From Antedon mediterranea (lineage: Eukaryota; Echinodermata; Crinoidea; Comatulida; Antedonidae), in contig NC_092676.1 of assembly GCF_964355755.1 (NCBI RefSeq), positions 5,812,288-5,876,287 on the forward strand: DNA of 64,000 bases. The letters are read 5' to 3'. The notes beneath the pieces are model-generated. The model was not told the origin of the DNA. It ran no database searches and saw nothing but the letters and a program-made list of their open reading frames with translations. Shown piece after piece: positions 52,601-56,335 of this stretch (the first letter of the stretch is position 1; each line of letters opens with the position of its first letter). The position numbers and the translations under genes were made by a program.

Positions 52601-55470
52601 TGACAAGACCATTTTCTCCTCAAAAACATCAAATTAGTTGAAACAATATCACTATGTGGTACATAACATTACATTTTATGTACCGTAATTATATGCTGAA
52701 GAAAATAACAATAATTCCCAAATATTGAAATGTTGAAAGGTTCATTCAACAAACTAAAGGCGGAAGCCATGCTTGTTTCATCGTAAACAGAAGTGTCAAC
52801 GAATCAGAGAGTGTATTTAATTTACTTTTACTAATTACTTATACTTACTTTAATTTTACTCTACATCGCTTTTGTTACAACAGGCTTCATATTTAAATAC
52901 TAACATTTATAATCAATAGTATTGGATAATAGTGAGAATGATAAACGACTACAGATGGTCAATGAAGTGTGAACATTTACATGTGTAAATGTCACTGAAA
53001 GTTAATTTATACATTAAACTGATGATGATATATGACGGGATTGTGGCTAAAAATTTGATGTTCAAGAAATGAAGTGTATAGCTAGAGTGAATAAAAAAAA
53101 ATTATATTTCTCAGAAGACTTTGTTCAAAAACATCTTTGAAAAGTTGTTAATTAATTGTAAAGTTATATTTTGTTTTGATGTTTTTTGTTTATCATTGCC
53201 ATGGCAACATTTTCTATGCTCATCTAAAATCAAATATGTTATTACTATTATATAAATAATTTTCAAAGGTCAAATTATTTAAGAATGCTTTCAAGATGGA
53301 TATTAAAGTCATCTATCAAGGTACAAAATGTGAAGGTGAAAAAGGCAGAACAAGAAATGATTAGGTCATAGGCCCATTAATGTGATTTCATTTTGCTGAT
53401 GATCATGGCCTTCATATAGGATTGAAGTACTATGAAATGCATTGTGACCACTAGGCAGCCACATACTCAACTGCACTTTCACTAATTGCAAGGCTGAAAT
53501 ATTTACATACATATACAAAATCACTCATTAAAAATAAACATCAAATTATAGACAATCAGTTGCCCAAGGTCTCCCATAACAACCAAAAATGTACTAGTAC
53601 GCTGGGCAACTGAACTTTATAATGAAGTATTGTCCCCTAATGAAAAATCAAGAAAATAAAAGCATACTTTGAATTGGCCAGTTTGTAGTTTTAATTAAGT
53701 TATTTACTTCTGACCTCTAGAAAAAAACCAACAGAAATAATGACTTCACTATTTAAGACAAACATATTTTTTTTATAATTTTCATATTATGTGACATAAA
53801 AATGGCATATTCAACAAAAACAATATCATTTTTTTCAGGGAAGTATATCTTTAAAGGTTTGTTCTAATATGCAACCCACTAAATCACCAAAAGAAACAAA
53901 GTTGTTTTTACCTTTTGAATACAAATCTGCTCTGTCTAAACTATCAAACTTTATGTGCAAAAAAATGTGACGTGCCCCTATATGGACATGACGATTGATT
54001 TCATATCACTACCATGAAATGACTATCAAACAGGGATGTAAATTAGTGACTCTCTAACCAAGATACATTTGTCTGACTAAGAAATGATCATATTCGATGA
54101 AAAGTCAAGGCAAATTAATTTTAATGGAGCAATTATACCCATAGTACAGTATAGCAAAACAACAATTTTTTTTGTGGACACTTTTTTTAAGATATATTAA
54201 TAAATACATTATTATTTTGTATACATATATTTTTTAGAACAGAATTTGGTTCAAATTAAATTAAACCTGAAAGGCAATTAAATGAACGTGATAAGATTTA
54301 TATATTTGGACAAAGACTTGTTAATGGACGATAACACTCAGAATGCCATCATAAATAGGAAAATTAATAACAATTTTGATTTACTTTTGACATATAATGA
54401 TAAACAATAAATGCAAATCAAGTTTGAAATTAGAAAATGGCATATCATAAATACAAAATGTACTCATGCATATAGTGGGTGGCATGGAAGATACAGCTAT
54501 AAATATAGATGCAGAAAAAGATCCATTAGTTATAATTTGTAAGTGTAGAACCTTCCCTTTGGTCGGACACTCTTATTCAGGGGACAACTTTAAAGGCCAA
54601 CTGTGAAAAAACAATGAGCAATATAACGTATAATCATTATAATGTCTTAACACACAGTCAACCTCTGTTCAGGCATGGAGGTATAAAACGTCCATGGTTC
54701 AGGGGACACCTCTAAGGATGTGTCCCCGCTTAAGAGGGTTACTGAATTGTTACTGTACTCTATACCTTGTCAGATTCACTAAATATAATATTTAAAGTTG
54801 TTCAACCTTGAAGTCTGTGGTCTAATGTTTGCCCTGTTTGTGAGAGGTCACATGTTCAAATCATGTCAGTGGGTCTAATTTGTCACACAATTGATTCTTA
54901 GGAATCAATATAGTCTGGGCATATAGTCCCAAACCAGATACAGCCATCATCATTCCTGATGATGACCAACAACACTCTGAACTGAGATTGAAATTGCAAA
55001 AATCAATTTCATTTTAGACAAAAACCAACCAAACAGAAATATCTGCTAACTTTAAACGATAGAAGAATTTCGGTAAGCCAACAGGGCAACATTATCATAC
55101 CATTGCAGGGCTGCCATTTCGAATCTTTCCACTACGCTACTCCTCAAGTGTCAAATGGGTCCCAATCAATGCCCTCCTGACCCGGACCAAGACCACGAGT
55201 GATTGGGCAGACGACAACTAACTGGCCTAGCCACTAGCTGGTGGTAGAGAGGTTGACAGATTAGCCGTAGCATTGATTATAAACCAATTAGAAATTAATT
55301 TATAAATAAAACTGATCTTTATTTACTTCTTTACGCTATATAAATAAAACGAACTCACTTACCTGTAGTTTGGAGTGCCCGCCACTGGCTCTAAACTACA
55401 CACTAATACTCTAAGTACATAATCTAATCCGCTAAGATATTCCCATGCTCCAATCTCTGTGAACGAATTG
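1503..55470 (-). CDS. TP53I11: TP53I11 (p53-inducible protein 11) homologue, whole gene span
   Basis: Minus-strand split gene; the span runs from a probable 5' leader exon to the stop codon. The six shared exons join without a phase error and encode about 193 residues; with the 10-residue start at 10.3 kb the product is 203 residues (human protein about 189). Recognition rests on the basic motif SRLKTRKLLGVG followed by SKISQILGG, on a conserved IRWTL segment, and on the order and spacing of hydrophobic segments. In the 203-residue form four membrane helices are visible at about 66-82, 101-118, 129-151 and 160-182, so it is a multi-pass membrane protein with a short polar N-terminus and a basic tail (GRRTP). 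The mammalian protein is a p53 target linked to growth control and stress, with no established enzymatic activity. The unusual part is the 5' end: several alternative N-terminal exons spread over 37 kb (separate entries). Identification is from remembered family sequence, not a search. Confidence 0.9.
2489..2590 (-). CDS. TP53I11: TP53I11 coding exon (third helix, IRWTL segment)
   Basis: 102 bases, acceptor GTTCACAG and donor TTAG|GTAACT. It begins with GT completing a TGT (Cys) codon and ends with the G of a Val codon. It encodes LAVLFWSS, a short polar loop, then VIRWTLIAQIVYFTLQTL, matching the family's conserved VIIRWTLL-type helix. A MITE copy (2633-2985) lies only 42 bases upstream of the acceptor without disrupting it. 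Confidence 0.93.
2633..2985. mobile_element. MITE family A copy
   Basis: TAAAGATGTATTGTCCCC at one end and a decayed GTGACTACATCTTTA at the other; the interior shares CCATTGGCTGGCAGCCAAT and TTAAAATGGCATATTCAAC with other copies. Lies just upstream of a TP53I11 exon. Confidence 0.85.
3515..3617 (-). CDS. TP53I11: TP53I11 coding exon (loop and second helix)
   Basis: 103 bases, acceptor CTACTTATAG and donor CCT|GTAAGT. It encodes 34 residues starting AIIFPSKLV and ending VYPIMFFGASLA, leaving one base (T) for the next exon. It corresponds to the family segment between helices 1 and 2 (FPDQLYDAVF... in the human protein) and helix 2 itself. Confidence 0.92.
3935..4150. repeat. 31-bp tandem repeat
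   Basis: About six units of CATTATTTGTACCATTGCAC followed by TCATAAACATT. A related single unit and its inverse lie near 3225-3310. Located in the TP53I11 intron between exons 4634 and 3617. Confidence 0.85.
4634..4682 (-). CDS. TP53I11: TP53I11 short coding exon (first helix)
   Basis: 49-base exon between acceptor TTTTTTCAG and donor ATG|GTAAGTG. Its first base completes an AAA (Lys) codon; the rest encodes LWQVTTSFVFTLVSIM, aligning with the family segment VWQFVSAVLFSGIAIM. Too short to be noticed as an open frame, but flanked by near-consensus splice sites and in exact phase. Confidence 0.92.
4970..5270. mobile_element. MITE family A copy, left end decayed
   Basis: Ends TGTGGGACAATACATCTTTA and carries the shared AAAATGGCCAATTCAAC interior; the left terminus is not clear. 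Confidence 0.65.
5445..6119. mobile_element. Inverted-repeat element with TACCGTACTGACGCGGGTAT termini
   Basis: The first 20 bases TACCGTACTGACGCGGGTAT are mirrored exactly at the right end (ATACCCGCGTCAGTACGGTA). Four GGGTATAAGCCCACC-type words lie inside, two near each end. A 116-codon plus-strand frame (5557-5907) has no recognisable homology. No clear target duplication. Confidence 0.85.
6600..7300. repeat. Long imperfect (GAT/ATG)n trinucleotide tract
   Basis: About 700 bases of GAT/GAA/GAC triplets interspersed with GAGAAATGATGATG units and GGCAATGATGATGAT higher-order motifs. Adjacent to the donor of the TP53I11 exon at 7330. The His-, Ile- or Asp-rich open frames on both strands are low-complexity artefacts. 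Confidence 0.95.
7330..7388 (-). CDS. TP53I11: TP53I11 coding exon (ISQILGG segment)
   Basis: 59 bases, acceptor TTTTTTAG, donor CAA|GTAAGT. Encodes ISQILGGDDNFLFAFPAGL plus two bases of a Lys codon; aligns with ISQVLG...REPLGL of the human protein. The donor lies directly next to the long ATG/CAT trinucleotide tract (6600-7300), so the start of this intron is a simple-sequence block. Confidence 0.92.
7478..7571 (-). CDS. TP53I11: TP53I11 first shared coding exon, acceptor for all alternative starts
   Basis: 94 bases, acceptor GCTATAG|G and donor AAG|GTACTT. The single leading G completes a codon begun by whichever upstream exon is used (AT+G Met or AG+G Arg). Encodes KQSSGDLQSRLKTRKLLGVG and then an acidic linker ending PVSK. 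The SRLKTRK..LGVG motif is the best family signature. It is the common acceptor of at least five candidate 5' exons. Confidence 0.94.
7735..7998. repeat. Tandem repeat of about 100 bp, three copies
   Basis: Copies contain CAACTGCTCTTTTGTAGTAA and GTTGGCAACAAGGACACAGC. It abuts the 410-bp inverted-repeat element at 8011. Confidence 0.85.
8011..8420. mobile_element. 410-bp MITE with ~100-bp terminal inverted repeats, TA duplication
   Basis: Begins GTGGGGTGCCTTAGGGTC and ends AAGGCACCCCAC, flanked by TA on both sides. The arms share AAACGTTACACGGATGACAA and CATATGTTCACTTGGACATA in opposite orientation. Compatible with a Tc1/mariner-type or other TA-inserting MITE. Confidence 0.9.
9190..9440 (-). 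repeat. Dispersed repeat with GGCGGAGG and GAGGTTTGCGCTCT ends, copy 1
   Basis: Plus-strand ACAGAGCGCAAACCTCCAC and GATTGACCTCATAACCTCTC / ATTCTGGCGGAGG are shared with the copy at about 19690-20070. The ends resemble, from memory, a repeat common in marine invertebrate genomes. Confidence 0.6.
9590..9735 (-). mobile_element. LINE 3' end with A-rich tail
   Basis: Plus-strand poly-T/TTTTATTTT block then AACCAACAGCGATAATTACC and AACAGGTTTGA; the same 3' end occurs at 13356 and 34286. Confidence 0.65.
10268..10299 (-). CDS. TP53I11: TP53I11 alternative first coding exon D (most 3')
   Basis: ATG at 10299-10297 in the context GAAAATGG, reading MDDASRSPKH and ending AT|GTAAGTT. The AT joins the G of exon 7571-7478 to give Met-Lys-Gln-Ser. 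It resembles exon C at 14.8 kb in both protein (M.D.AS.H) and donor sequence, suggesting duplication. The product would be 203 residues. No transcript evidence is available. Confidence 0.7.
11182..11590. mobile_element. Decayed relative of the 35-kb Harbinger-like element
   Basis: Starts GGGTCGGTTGCTGCTGCATA and shares GTCAATCAAATAACCGTTAT, AATAACCGGTTAAATGGC and TGTCCTGTTTCTGCT with 35021-36617. Shorter; the right terminus is degraded. Confidence 0.7.
11630..11965. repeat. Intron duplicate pair, copy 1
   Basis: TTTTTTCAATCTTCTATC, CTTCTATGAATGGATG, CCCAGTACCGTTTTGATT and ATTACGATC-like segments are shared in the same order and orientation with 46290-46700. Confidence 0.75.
13214..13986. mobile_element. 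Inverted-repeat element, TAA target duplication (PIF/Harbinger-like)
   Basis: Left end GGGTATGTTCAGACTCACGG, right end CCGTGACTCTGAACATACCC, with TAA at 13211-13213 and 13987-13989. TWA target duplications and GGG termini fit PIF/Harbinger. It carries a nested LINE 3' end at about 13356-13472. Confidence 0.85.
13356..13472 (-). mobile_element. LINE 3' end nested in the 13.2-kb element
   Basis: (TTTTA)n tail then AACCAACAGCGATAAATACC, GTAACAGGTTTGAAACATAA and CATCAAAAACGGTTAACAAT, almost identical to 34286-34435. Confidence 0.75.
14819..14847 (-). CDS. TP53I11: TP53I11 alternative first coding exon C
   Basis: ATG at 14847-14845, reading MTDNASHDV and ending AT|GTAAGTTT, in phase with the shared exon (product 202 residues). 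A TATATATAG word lies a few bases upstream on the minus strand (about 14853-14865), which could set the initiation site or could be chance. The similarity to exon D supports both being real. Confidence 0.65.
14850..18260. other. TP53I11 intron, no supported feature
   Basis: AT-rich intron upstream (minus sense) of exon C. Several frames of 60-95 codons have no homology or splice context. A GAATGGGATT direct repeat lies near 16483-16503. Confidence 0.6.
18261..18447. repeat. Inverted repeat arm (partner 20749-20930)
   Basis: GGTGAGAATGACAACACCAT to CAGTCGTATACCCTTCACAC, mirrored with high identity at 20749-20930. Together they could be the ends or insides of a 2.7-kb element, or two opposed copies of one repeat. 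Confidence 0.75.
19690..20070 (-). repeat. Dispersed repeat, copy 2
   Basis: Shares GAGAGCAAACCTCCAC, TGATTGACCTCATAACCTCT and CATTCTGGCGGA with the 9.2-kb copy at similar spacing. Confidence 0.6.
20749..20930. repeat. Inverted repeat arm (partner 18261-18447)
   Basis: GTGTGAAGGGTATACGACCG to GTTGTCATTCTCATCC. The small open frame here is explained by the repeat. Confidence 0.75.
21079..21564. mobile_element. Foldback element with GAGGTTTCGCAA termini
   Basis: Terminal inverted repeats of about 45 bp containing CTTACGAATACG and CGGATACGTCA; mirrored right end TGACGTATCCG...GCGAAACCTC. Non-coding. Confidence 0.85.
21701..22014 (-). mobile_element. tRNA-derived SINE
   Basis: Minus-strand head GAGCGTGTGGCGCAGTGTGC has an A-box-like TGGCGCAGTGTG; B box GGTTCGAATCC is at 21962-21952. 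Body includes the ACCTGGGTGGAGAGAGGCA and TTTATATAGCGCC segments and an (ATT)n tail at the left. Full-length relative of 44024-44341. Confidence 0.85.
22331..22489. mobile_element. MITE family B copy (TAAAGCTCTGTCTACACTAT ends)
   Basis: Terminal inverted repeat CTCTGTCTACACTATCAAAC with interior GTGCCCATATATAGACATGA. About 160 bp. Confidence 0.85.
22540..23165. repeat. Tandem repeat of about 85-90 bp (AAGTGTCCCTTTAAG units)
   Basis: Six to seven diverged units with AAGTGTCCCTTTAAGATGTG, CAATAGAGGTTGACCATTGT and CGTTTCATGG. Related single pieces (TGTCCCCTTAATAGG) occur near 2310, 9200, 19735 and 54710. Confidence 0.85.
23208..23245 (-). CDS. TP53I11: TP53I11 alternative first coding exon E
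   Basis: ATG at 23245-23243 (context AAAACATGC), reading MQNSIEPQYTPA and ending AG|GTAAGTTTT, an excellent donor. AG plus the shared G gives Arg, so the product would start MQNSIEPQYTPARKQSSGD (205 residues). It sits just upstream (minus sense) of a tandem-repeat block at 22.55-23.16 kb. Support is phase plus donor strength only. Confidence 0.55.
23472..23600 (-). mobile_element. LINE 3' end, second subfamily
   Basis: (TTTCA)n tail followed by CGACAACAAGCGGTCCAGGG and an inverted GGGATTGCG...CGCAATCCC hairpin. Confidence 0.6.
24890..25937. mobile_element. Large foldback element, AAT target duplication
   Basis: GACCCCATTTACACTTC at the left, GAAGTGTAAATGGGGTC at the right, flanked by AAT (24887-24889, 25938-25940). 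The arms are nearly the full half-length: for example 25250-25345 is mirrored at 25556-25650 (ACATCTTCGATC, GGTTACGCTTCGTTG). The GC-rich GCCGGCC/CGAGCCGG words near both ends are unlike the AT-rich surroundings. Short frames inside are not recognised. Confidence 0.88.
26163..26481. mobile_element. MITE family A copy
   Basis: GGTATGTATTGTTCCCC at the left, GGACAATACATCTTT at the right; shares the AATTGGCTGGCAGGCAATTT and ATGGCATATTCAAC interior. Confidence 0.8.
26482..29620. other. TP53I11 intron, no supported feature
   Basis: AT-rich non-coding sequence. Minor items: GCGGGATCAGATTGG direct repeats (about 27170-27220) and an AAC/AAAG-rich stretch (28730-28860). A short palindromic GTCGCC...GGCGAC element is visible at about 29352-29463. 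Confidence 0.6.
29620..30965. repeat. C-rich dispersed repeat block
   Basis: Begins at the palindrome ACCCGCCCCAGGGCGGGT and ends AACAAACAGACAGACAGACA then CTCACTTATAATATAGATAC, the look of an RTE-type 3' terminus. Internally, about three repeated units of TTTCAAATGTAGTTTAAAAC / GATACCCCAT type. Partial relative at 40330-40450. Contains a C17-18 run (30602-30619) and (TATATC)n at about 30470. Small frames here are repeat artefacts. Confidence 0.6.
32290..32412 (-). mobile_element. SINE fragment (body only)
   Basis: GATTTATATAGCATCTAATT, CCTCTAAGCGCTAACATTAT and GTATGGAAACATACTCC match the body of the two full copies; the tRNA head is missing. Confidence 0.7.
33325..33436 (-). mobile_element. 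SINE fragment
   Basis: AGCTAGTAATCAGCGCA and CCATTTACACCTGGGTGGAG match the SINE body. Confidence 0.7.
33483..33541 (-). CDS. TP53I11: TP53I11 alternative first coding exon B
   Basis: ATG at 33541-33539, reading MSETSSSEQATLKRQASFQ and ending AG|GTGAGAA; spliced product starts ...RQASFQRKQSSGD (212 residues). This Ser-rich segment followed by KRQASF, a basophilic-kinase-like site, resembles in character the polar, basic N-terminus of vertebrate TP53I11. It is the longest single-exon alternative start and the best coding candidate among them. Confidence 0.68.
34286..34435 (-). mobile_element. LINE 3' end with (TTTTA)n tail
   Basis: Near-identical to 13356-13472. The high identity suggests recent activity of the source element. 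Confidence 0.75.
34480..35017 (-). mobile_element. LINE 3' part (RT C-terminal zinc-knuckle-like region), split copy
   Basis: The minus-strand frame here carries KSNMFETKKRSYYDTGD, HTRIRLGFSCLNSHLF and an NPNCTCG...ENPLHFLCYCPNY Cys/His motif, typical of the region after the reverse transcriptase domain in CR1/L2/RTE-class non-LTR elements. The 3' end has a GAGGCGCCTT/AAGGCGCCTC hairpin (about 34513-34559) and a poly-T (minus poly-A) tail near 34487. Its upstream part lies beyond an inserted element, at 36621-36967. Defective. Confidence 0.8.
35021..36617. mobile_element. PIF/Harbinger-like foldback element inserted in LINE
   Basis: GGGTCTGTTTCTGCTGCATA and its mirror TATGCAGCAGAAACAGGCCC, with TTA at 35018-35020 and 36618-36620. 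Long inverted arms: the GAAACGGAA and CCTACCAAACGAGAGTAGAT region near 35480-35600 is mirrored near 35960-36090. Contains AACCGGTTATTTT repeats. No transposase. A decayed relative lies at about 11182-11590. Confidence 0.87.
36621..36967 (-). mobile_element. LINE RT C-terminal fragment, 5' part of the split copy
   Basis: The minus frame contains FDWLSLEKRRQFLNLILLFKM, a TPVYL motif, YNLRN and FCKTTSYRLSFVPSIITHWN, the usual end of the non-LTR reverse transcriptase. It reads ...SSFLVEFK up to the insertion and continues logically into 35017. Confidence 0.8.
37112..37395 (+). mobile_element. LINE RT C-terminal fragment (plus strand)
   Basis: The frame reads YNTRSKDILSLHKANTEYKK then KSFSYSGIKLWNSL, a strongly conserved motif at the end of CR1/L2-class reverse transcriptases. 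Interrupted at 37396 by an inverted-repeat element; its 3' UTR resumes at 40902. Confidence 0.8.
37396..40901. mobile_element. 3.5-kb element with ~105-bp terminal inverted repeats
   Basis: Left arm GGGGGGCATTTTTTGTTAAT with GCAGGCAACCATGTTG and GATAGGGGTGGATGCC; right arm GGCATCCACCCCTATC, CATGGTTGCCTGCTATTAAC, ATGCCCCCC. The interior is AT-rich with no recognisable transposase. Near the right end TTGACCTTATGACCTTGAAA is repeated (about 40610 and 40775). Confidence 0.75.
40014..40048 (-). CDS. Possible additional TP53I11 first exon F
   Basis: Reads MFRFYDVCIHH from ATG 40048-40046 to AG|GTGAGTTT, correct phase for the shared exon. It lies inside the 37.4-40.9 kb inverted-repeat element and has no independent support; several such combinations are expected by chance across 45 kb of AT-rich DNA. 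Confidence 0.2.
40902..41172 (+). mobile_element. LINE 3' UTR with (TTA)n tail
   Basis: Contains AACAGCCTTGTGAAAAACAC and GCATCCGTTTTTAAATAAAG and ends GTTGTTATTATTATT. The same sequence, inverted, is at about 56075-56335. The microsatellite tail fits CR1/L2-type 3' ends. Probably the continuation of 37112-37395. Confidence 0.75.
41424..41545 (-). mobile_element. tRNA-like SINE or tRNA pseudogene
   Basis: Minus strand contains GGAGTTGTGGCCTGGTGGTT (A box TGGCCTGGTGG), a CTTGG-CTGCCAAT-CCAAG anticodon-like hairpin and B box GGTTCAAGTCC. GGAGTGGAGTTGT is mirrored at both ends. The 8-base loop and long flanking pairing argue against a functional tRNA. Confidence 0.6.
43100..43256. mobile_element. 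MITE family B copy
   Basis: AAGCCCTGTCTACACTATCA at the left, TTGATAGTTTAGACAGAGCT at the right; interior in opposite orientation to 22331. Confidence 0.85.
43446..43592. mobile_element. MITE family B copy
   Basis: AAGGTCTGTCTACGCTATCA left end, TATAGACAGAGCTTT right end, interior GATGTGCCCATATATGGACA. Confidence 0.85.
44024..44341 (-). mobile_element. tRNA-derived SINE, second full copy
   Basis: B box GGTTCGAATCC at 44289-44279, head GGCGTGTGGCGCAGTGTG, body with TATATAGCGCCC and AAGGCGCTTTACAAGCATTA, and a (TTA)n-type tail. The frames on both strands here are SINE artefacts. Confidence 0.88.
44461..44627. mobile_element. MITE family B copy
   Basis: TAAAGCTCTGTCTACACTAT left end and AGTGTAAACAGAGCTTTA right end. 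Confidence 0.87.
45067..45104 (-). CDS. Possible additional TP53I11 first exon G
   Basis: Reads MLKALKSCWANL from ATG 45104-45102 to CTC|GTAAGTGT, a strong donor in the correct phase (TC+G gives Ser). It lies 0.7 kb downstream of exon A2 in minus sense. No similarity to the other starts; could be chance. Confidence 0.25.
45230..45790. repeat. Imperfect 30-bp repeat array
   Basis: Many diverged units of TTTTCTGTTGAAACTATGGA and AATGGAAATCAA. Begins within 50 bases of the donor of TP53I11 exon A2. Confidence 0.8.
45836..45954 (-). CDS. TP53I11: TP53I11 long-isoform second coding exon (A2)
   Basis: 119 bases between acceptor TATTTGGTAG and donor TTAAG|GTAAGAA. Open in the needed frame, encoding 39 residues beginning DADQLKSTEPKNVTEKSVQV and ending GGGRFAPPL, with AG left over to make Arg with the shared exon. 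The acceptor side matches the phase-0 donor of exon A1 at 47735. The encoded stretch is polar and has no recognised domain. Imperfect 30-bp repeats follow in the intron (45.23-45.79 kb). Confidence 0.68.
46290..46700. repeat. Intron duplicate pair, copy 2
   Basis: Direct-orientation diverged copy of 11630-11965, located about 0.35 kb upstream (minus sense) of TP53I11 exon A2. Confidence 0.75.
47735..47788 (-). CDS. TP53I11: TP53I11 long-isoform first coding exon (A1)
   Basis: The exon is 47795-47735 with acceptor CGTTACAG; the coding part starts at ATG 47788-47786 and reads MVDKAATAMSNSANQTEP to a phase-0 donor CCG|GTATGT. The acceptor upstream of the ATG implies an additional leader exon, and a fitting one lies at 55.4 kb. 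With A2 and the shared exons it predicts a 250-residue protein with a 57-residue N-terminal extension compared with the shared body. Confidence 0.65.
48330..48537 (+). mobile_element. LINE RT C-terminus and 3' end with (ATAGA)n tail
   Basis: One plus frame reads LSVDLRGANSTPLFKRHLKT followed by FLFN and a stop, the usual LRxAxS...FKxxLKTFLF ending of non-LTR reverse transcriptase. It is followed by a GTTAGGCGCTC...AGGGCGACATATAAAAACC 3' end and AGAATAGAATAGA. Confidence 0.7.
49165..49479 (-). CDS. Unrecognised 104-residue exon-like ORF in TP53I11 intron
   Basis: Open frame of 104 residues and a stop, on the same strand as TP53I11 between the leader exon and exon A1. The amino-acid mix looks protein-like (no homopolymers; amphipathic stretch RIGVESILYILRTIMQHI; a charged segment near HSDDPR). 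An internal acceptor-like sequence (ATTGCAG at about 49421-49427) would permit entry at YKNDSSW, giving a terminal exon. No signal peptide, no family recognised. It could be an alternative terminal exon, a small nested gene, a repeat-borne ORF or chance. Confidence 0.3.
   Translation of the reverse strand: MTLIQRSNSLRLHHQLQCNCSYKNDSSWRGNQPDDGCKQPFNTPLRSHALLRMCVKRIGVESILYILRTIMQHICVEHSDDPRIQQFLEIIKKLFIPLRLLNNI
49889..51294. mobile_element. MITE family A copy split by a TTAA-flanked insertion
   Basis: Left part from TTTAAAGATGTATTGTCCCC to about 50102, right part 51166 to about 51294 with ATGGCATATTCAAC. The two parts rejoin the normal family sequence when the 50107-51161 insertion is removed. 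Confidence 0.82.
50107..51161. mobile_element. piggyBac-like non-autonomous element in a MITE
   Basis: 1055 bp bounded by CACTTTGACTGCCA and its inverse TGGCAGTCAAAGTG, both flanked by TTAA (50103-50106 and 51162-51165). TTAA target duplication with this terminus type is the piggyBac signature. The interior shows only short frames and no transposase; it includes a palindromic CTAGGCTAG-rich stretch (50620-50720). Confidence 0.82.
52244..52443. mobile_element. MITE family C, intact copy (CTGCAG-rich)
   Basis: TACCATGTCAAAATTATTCT at the left and GAATAATTTTGACATGGTA at the right, each followed inwards by CTGCAG repeats (ACTGCAGTTACTGCAGTAAC). About 200 bp. Degraded relatives near 31262-31293, 42750-42830, 47340-47380, 48225-48280 and 49535-49712. 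Confidence 0.82.
53619..53852. mobile_element. MITE family A copy, short
   Basis: AGTATTGTCCCC left end, GGGAAGTATATCTTTA right end, ATGGCATATTCAAC interior. Confidence 0.75.
53926..54016. mobile_element. MITE family B partial copy
   Basis: CTGCTCTGTCTAAACTATCA and the GACGTGCCCCTATATGGACA interior; no right terminus. Confidence 0.6.
54795..55015 (+). mobile_element. Probable tRNA-derived SINE
   Basis: Plus-strand GTCTGTGGTCTAATGTTTG followed by CATGTTCAAATCATGTC (B-box-like), then a unique body ending in an A-rich stretch. Confidence 0.5.
55363..55470 (-). promoter_or_regulatory. Probable 5' leader exon and promoter of TP53I11
   Basis: The donor CTACAG|GTAAGTG on the minus strand defines the 3' end of a probable non-coding leader exon that would splice to 47795. 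Just upstream, about 55477-55483, a CCAAT box lies on the plus strand (ATTGG on the minus strand) in a slightly less AT-rich stretch. The 5' edge of the exon is estimated, not seen. Confidence 0.45.
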
Positions 55471-56074
55471 ACCAATCAGAGCATTCGAAATAGGCAATGA
55501 CATAATCATCATCCTTGCTCACGGAATCAAAGGCAAAAAGCTGTATTGTTCACTTGATGTCATTTATTTAATACAACATATGATTAATAAACATAGACCG
55601 TACGCGTATGTATTATCATTAACAAGAATCTTTTCGAGTAGCCATAGCAGTCAGAACGTCAAACTGGTCCCATCGTTTCAACTATGACTTGATTCTAATA
55701 GTAGGCCTAGTATAGCCCTTACGAATCATCATCGTATTGAAAAACACGATTTATCCTATATATATTGATGCGTATTAAAGGATCGTAAATAGGGGATTCA
55801 ATAAATTTACAAACGGAAACGATATACTATACAGCACCTCATTACACCCATTAGGCAGAGGTAGAGAGGTCATAAATCCGTTTAAGGGATCCAAGAAATT
55901 TACAAACGGATACGAGTAGGTTCTTGAACATTACACCCTCCCCAAAATTCAAAATCCTGGATTACATTCGCCACTGTCTTGGAAAAATGAATAAAAATAG
56001 TGATTATTTTTATATCAATTTATTGTATTGTTTTTTTTTCTTTGCAATGATTATTAATCCTCATCTACATTTGT

Positions 56075-56335
56075 TATAATAATAATAACAACTTTATTTA
56101 AAAACGGATGCAACACTTGAATCATCATATTGGTGTTTTTCACAAGGCCGTTACTTACTACAAAAATATTTACACAAGTTATCATTAACAGTACATTATA
56201 ATTAAAAAACTATACAAAAAAAAAAATAAAGAAAAAAATGATTTCATGAAAAACATAGAGTTTCAAGTATATTTTATCTTTGGTCATTTATAATTTTTTT
56301 AAATATATGTATATTAGGAGCTGTTTGGTTTTTGT
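56075..56335 (-). mobile_element. LINE 3' UTR copy (minus strand)
   Basis: Starts AATAATAATAACAACTTTAT and mirrors 40960-41172, including AAAAACGGATGCAACACTTG and GGTGTTTTTCACAAGGC. Confidence 0.75.
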
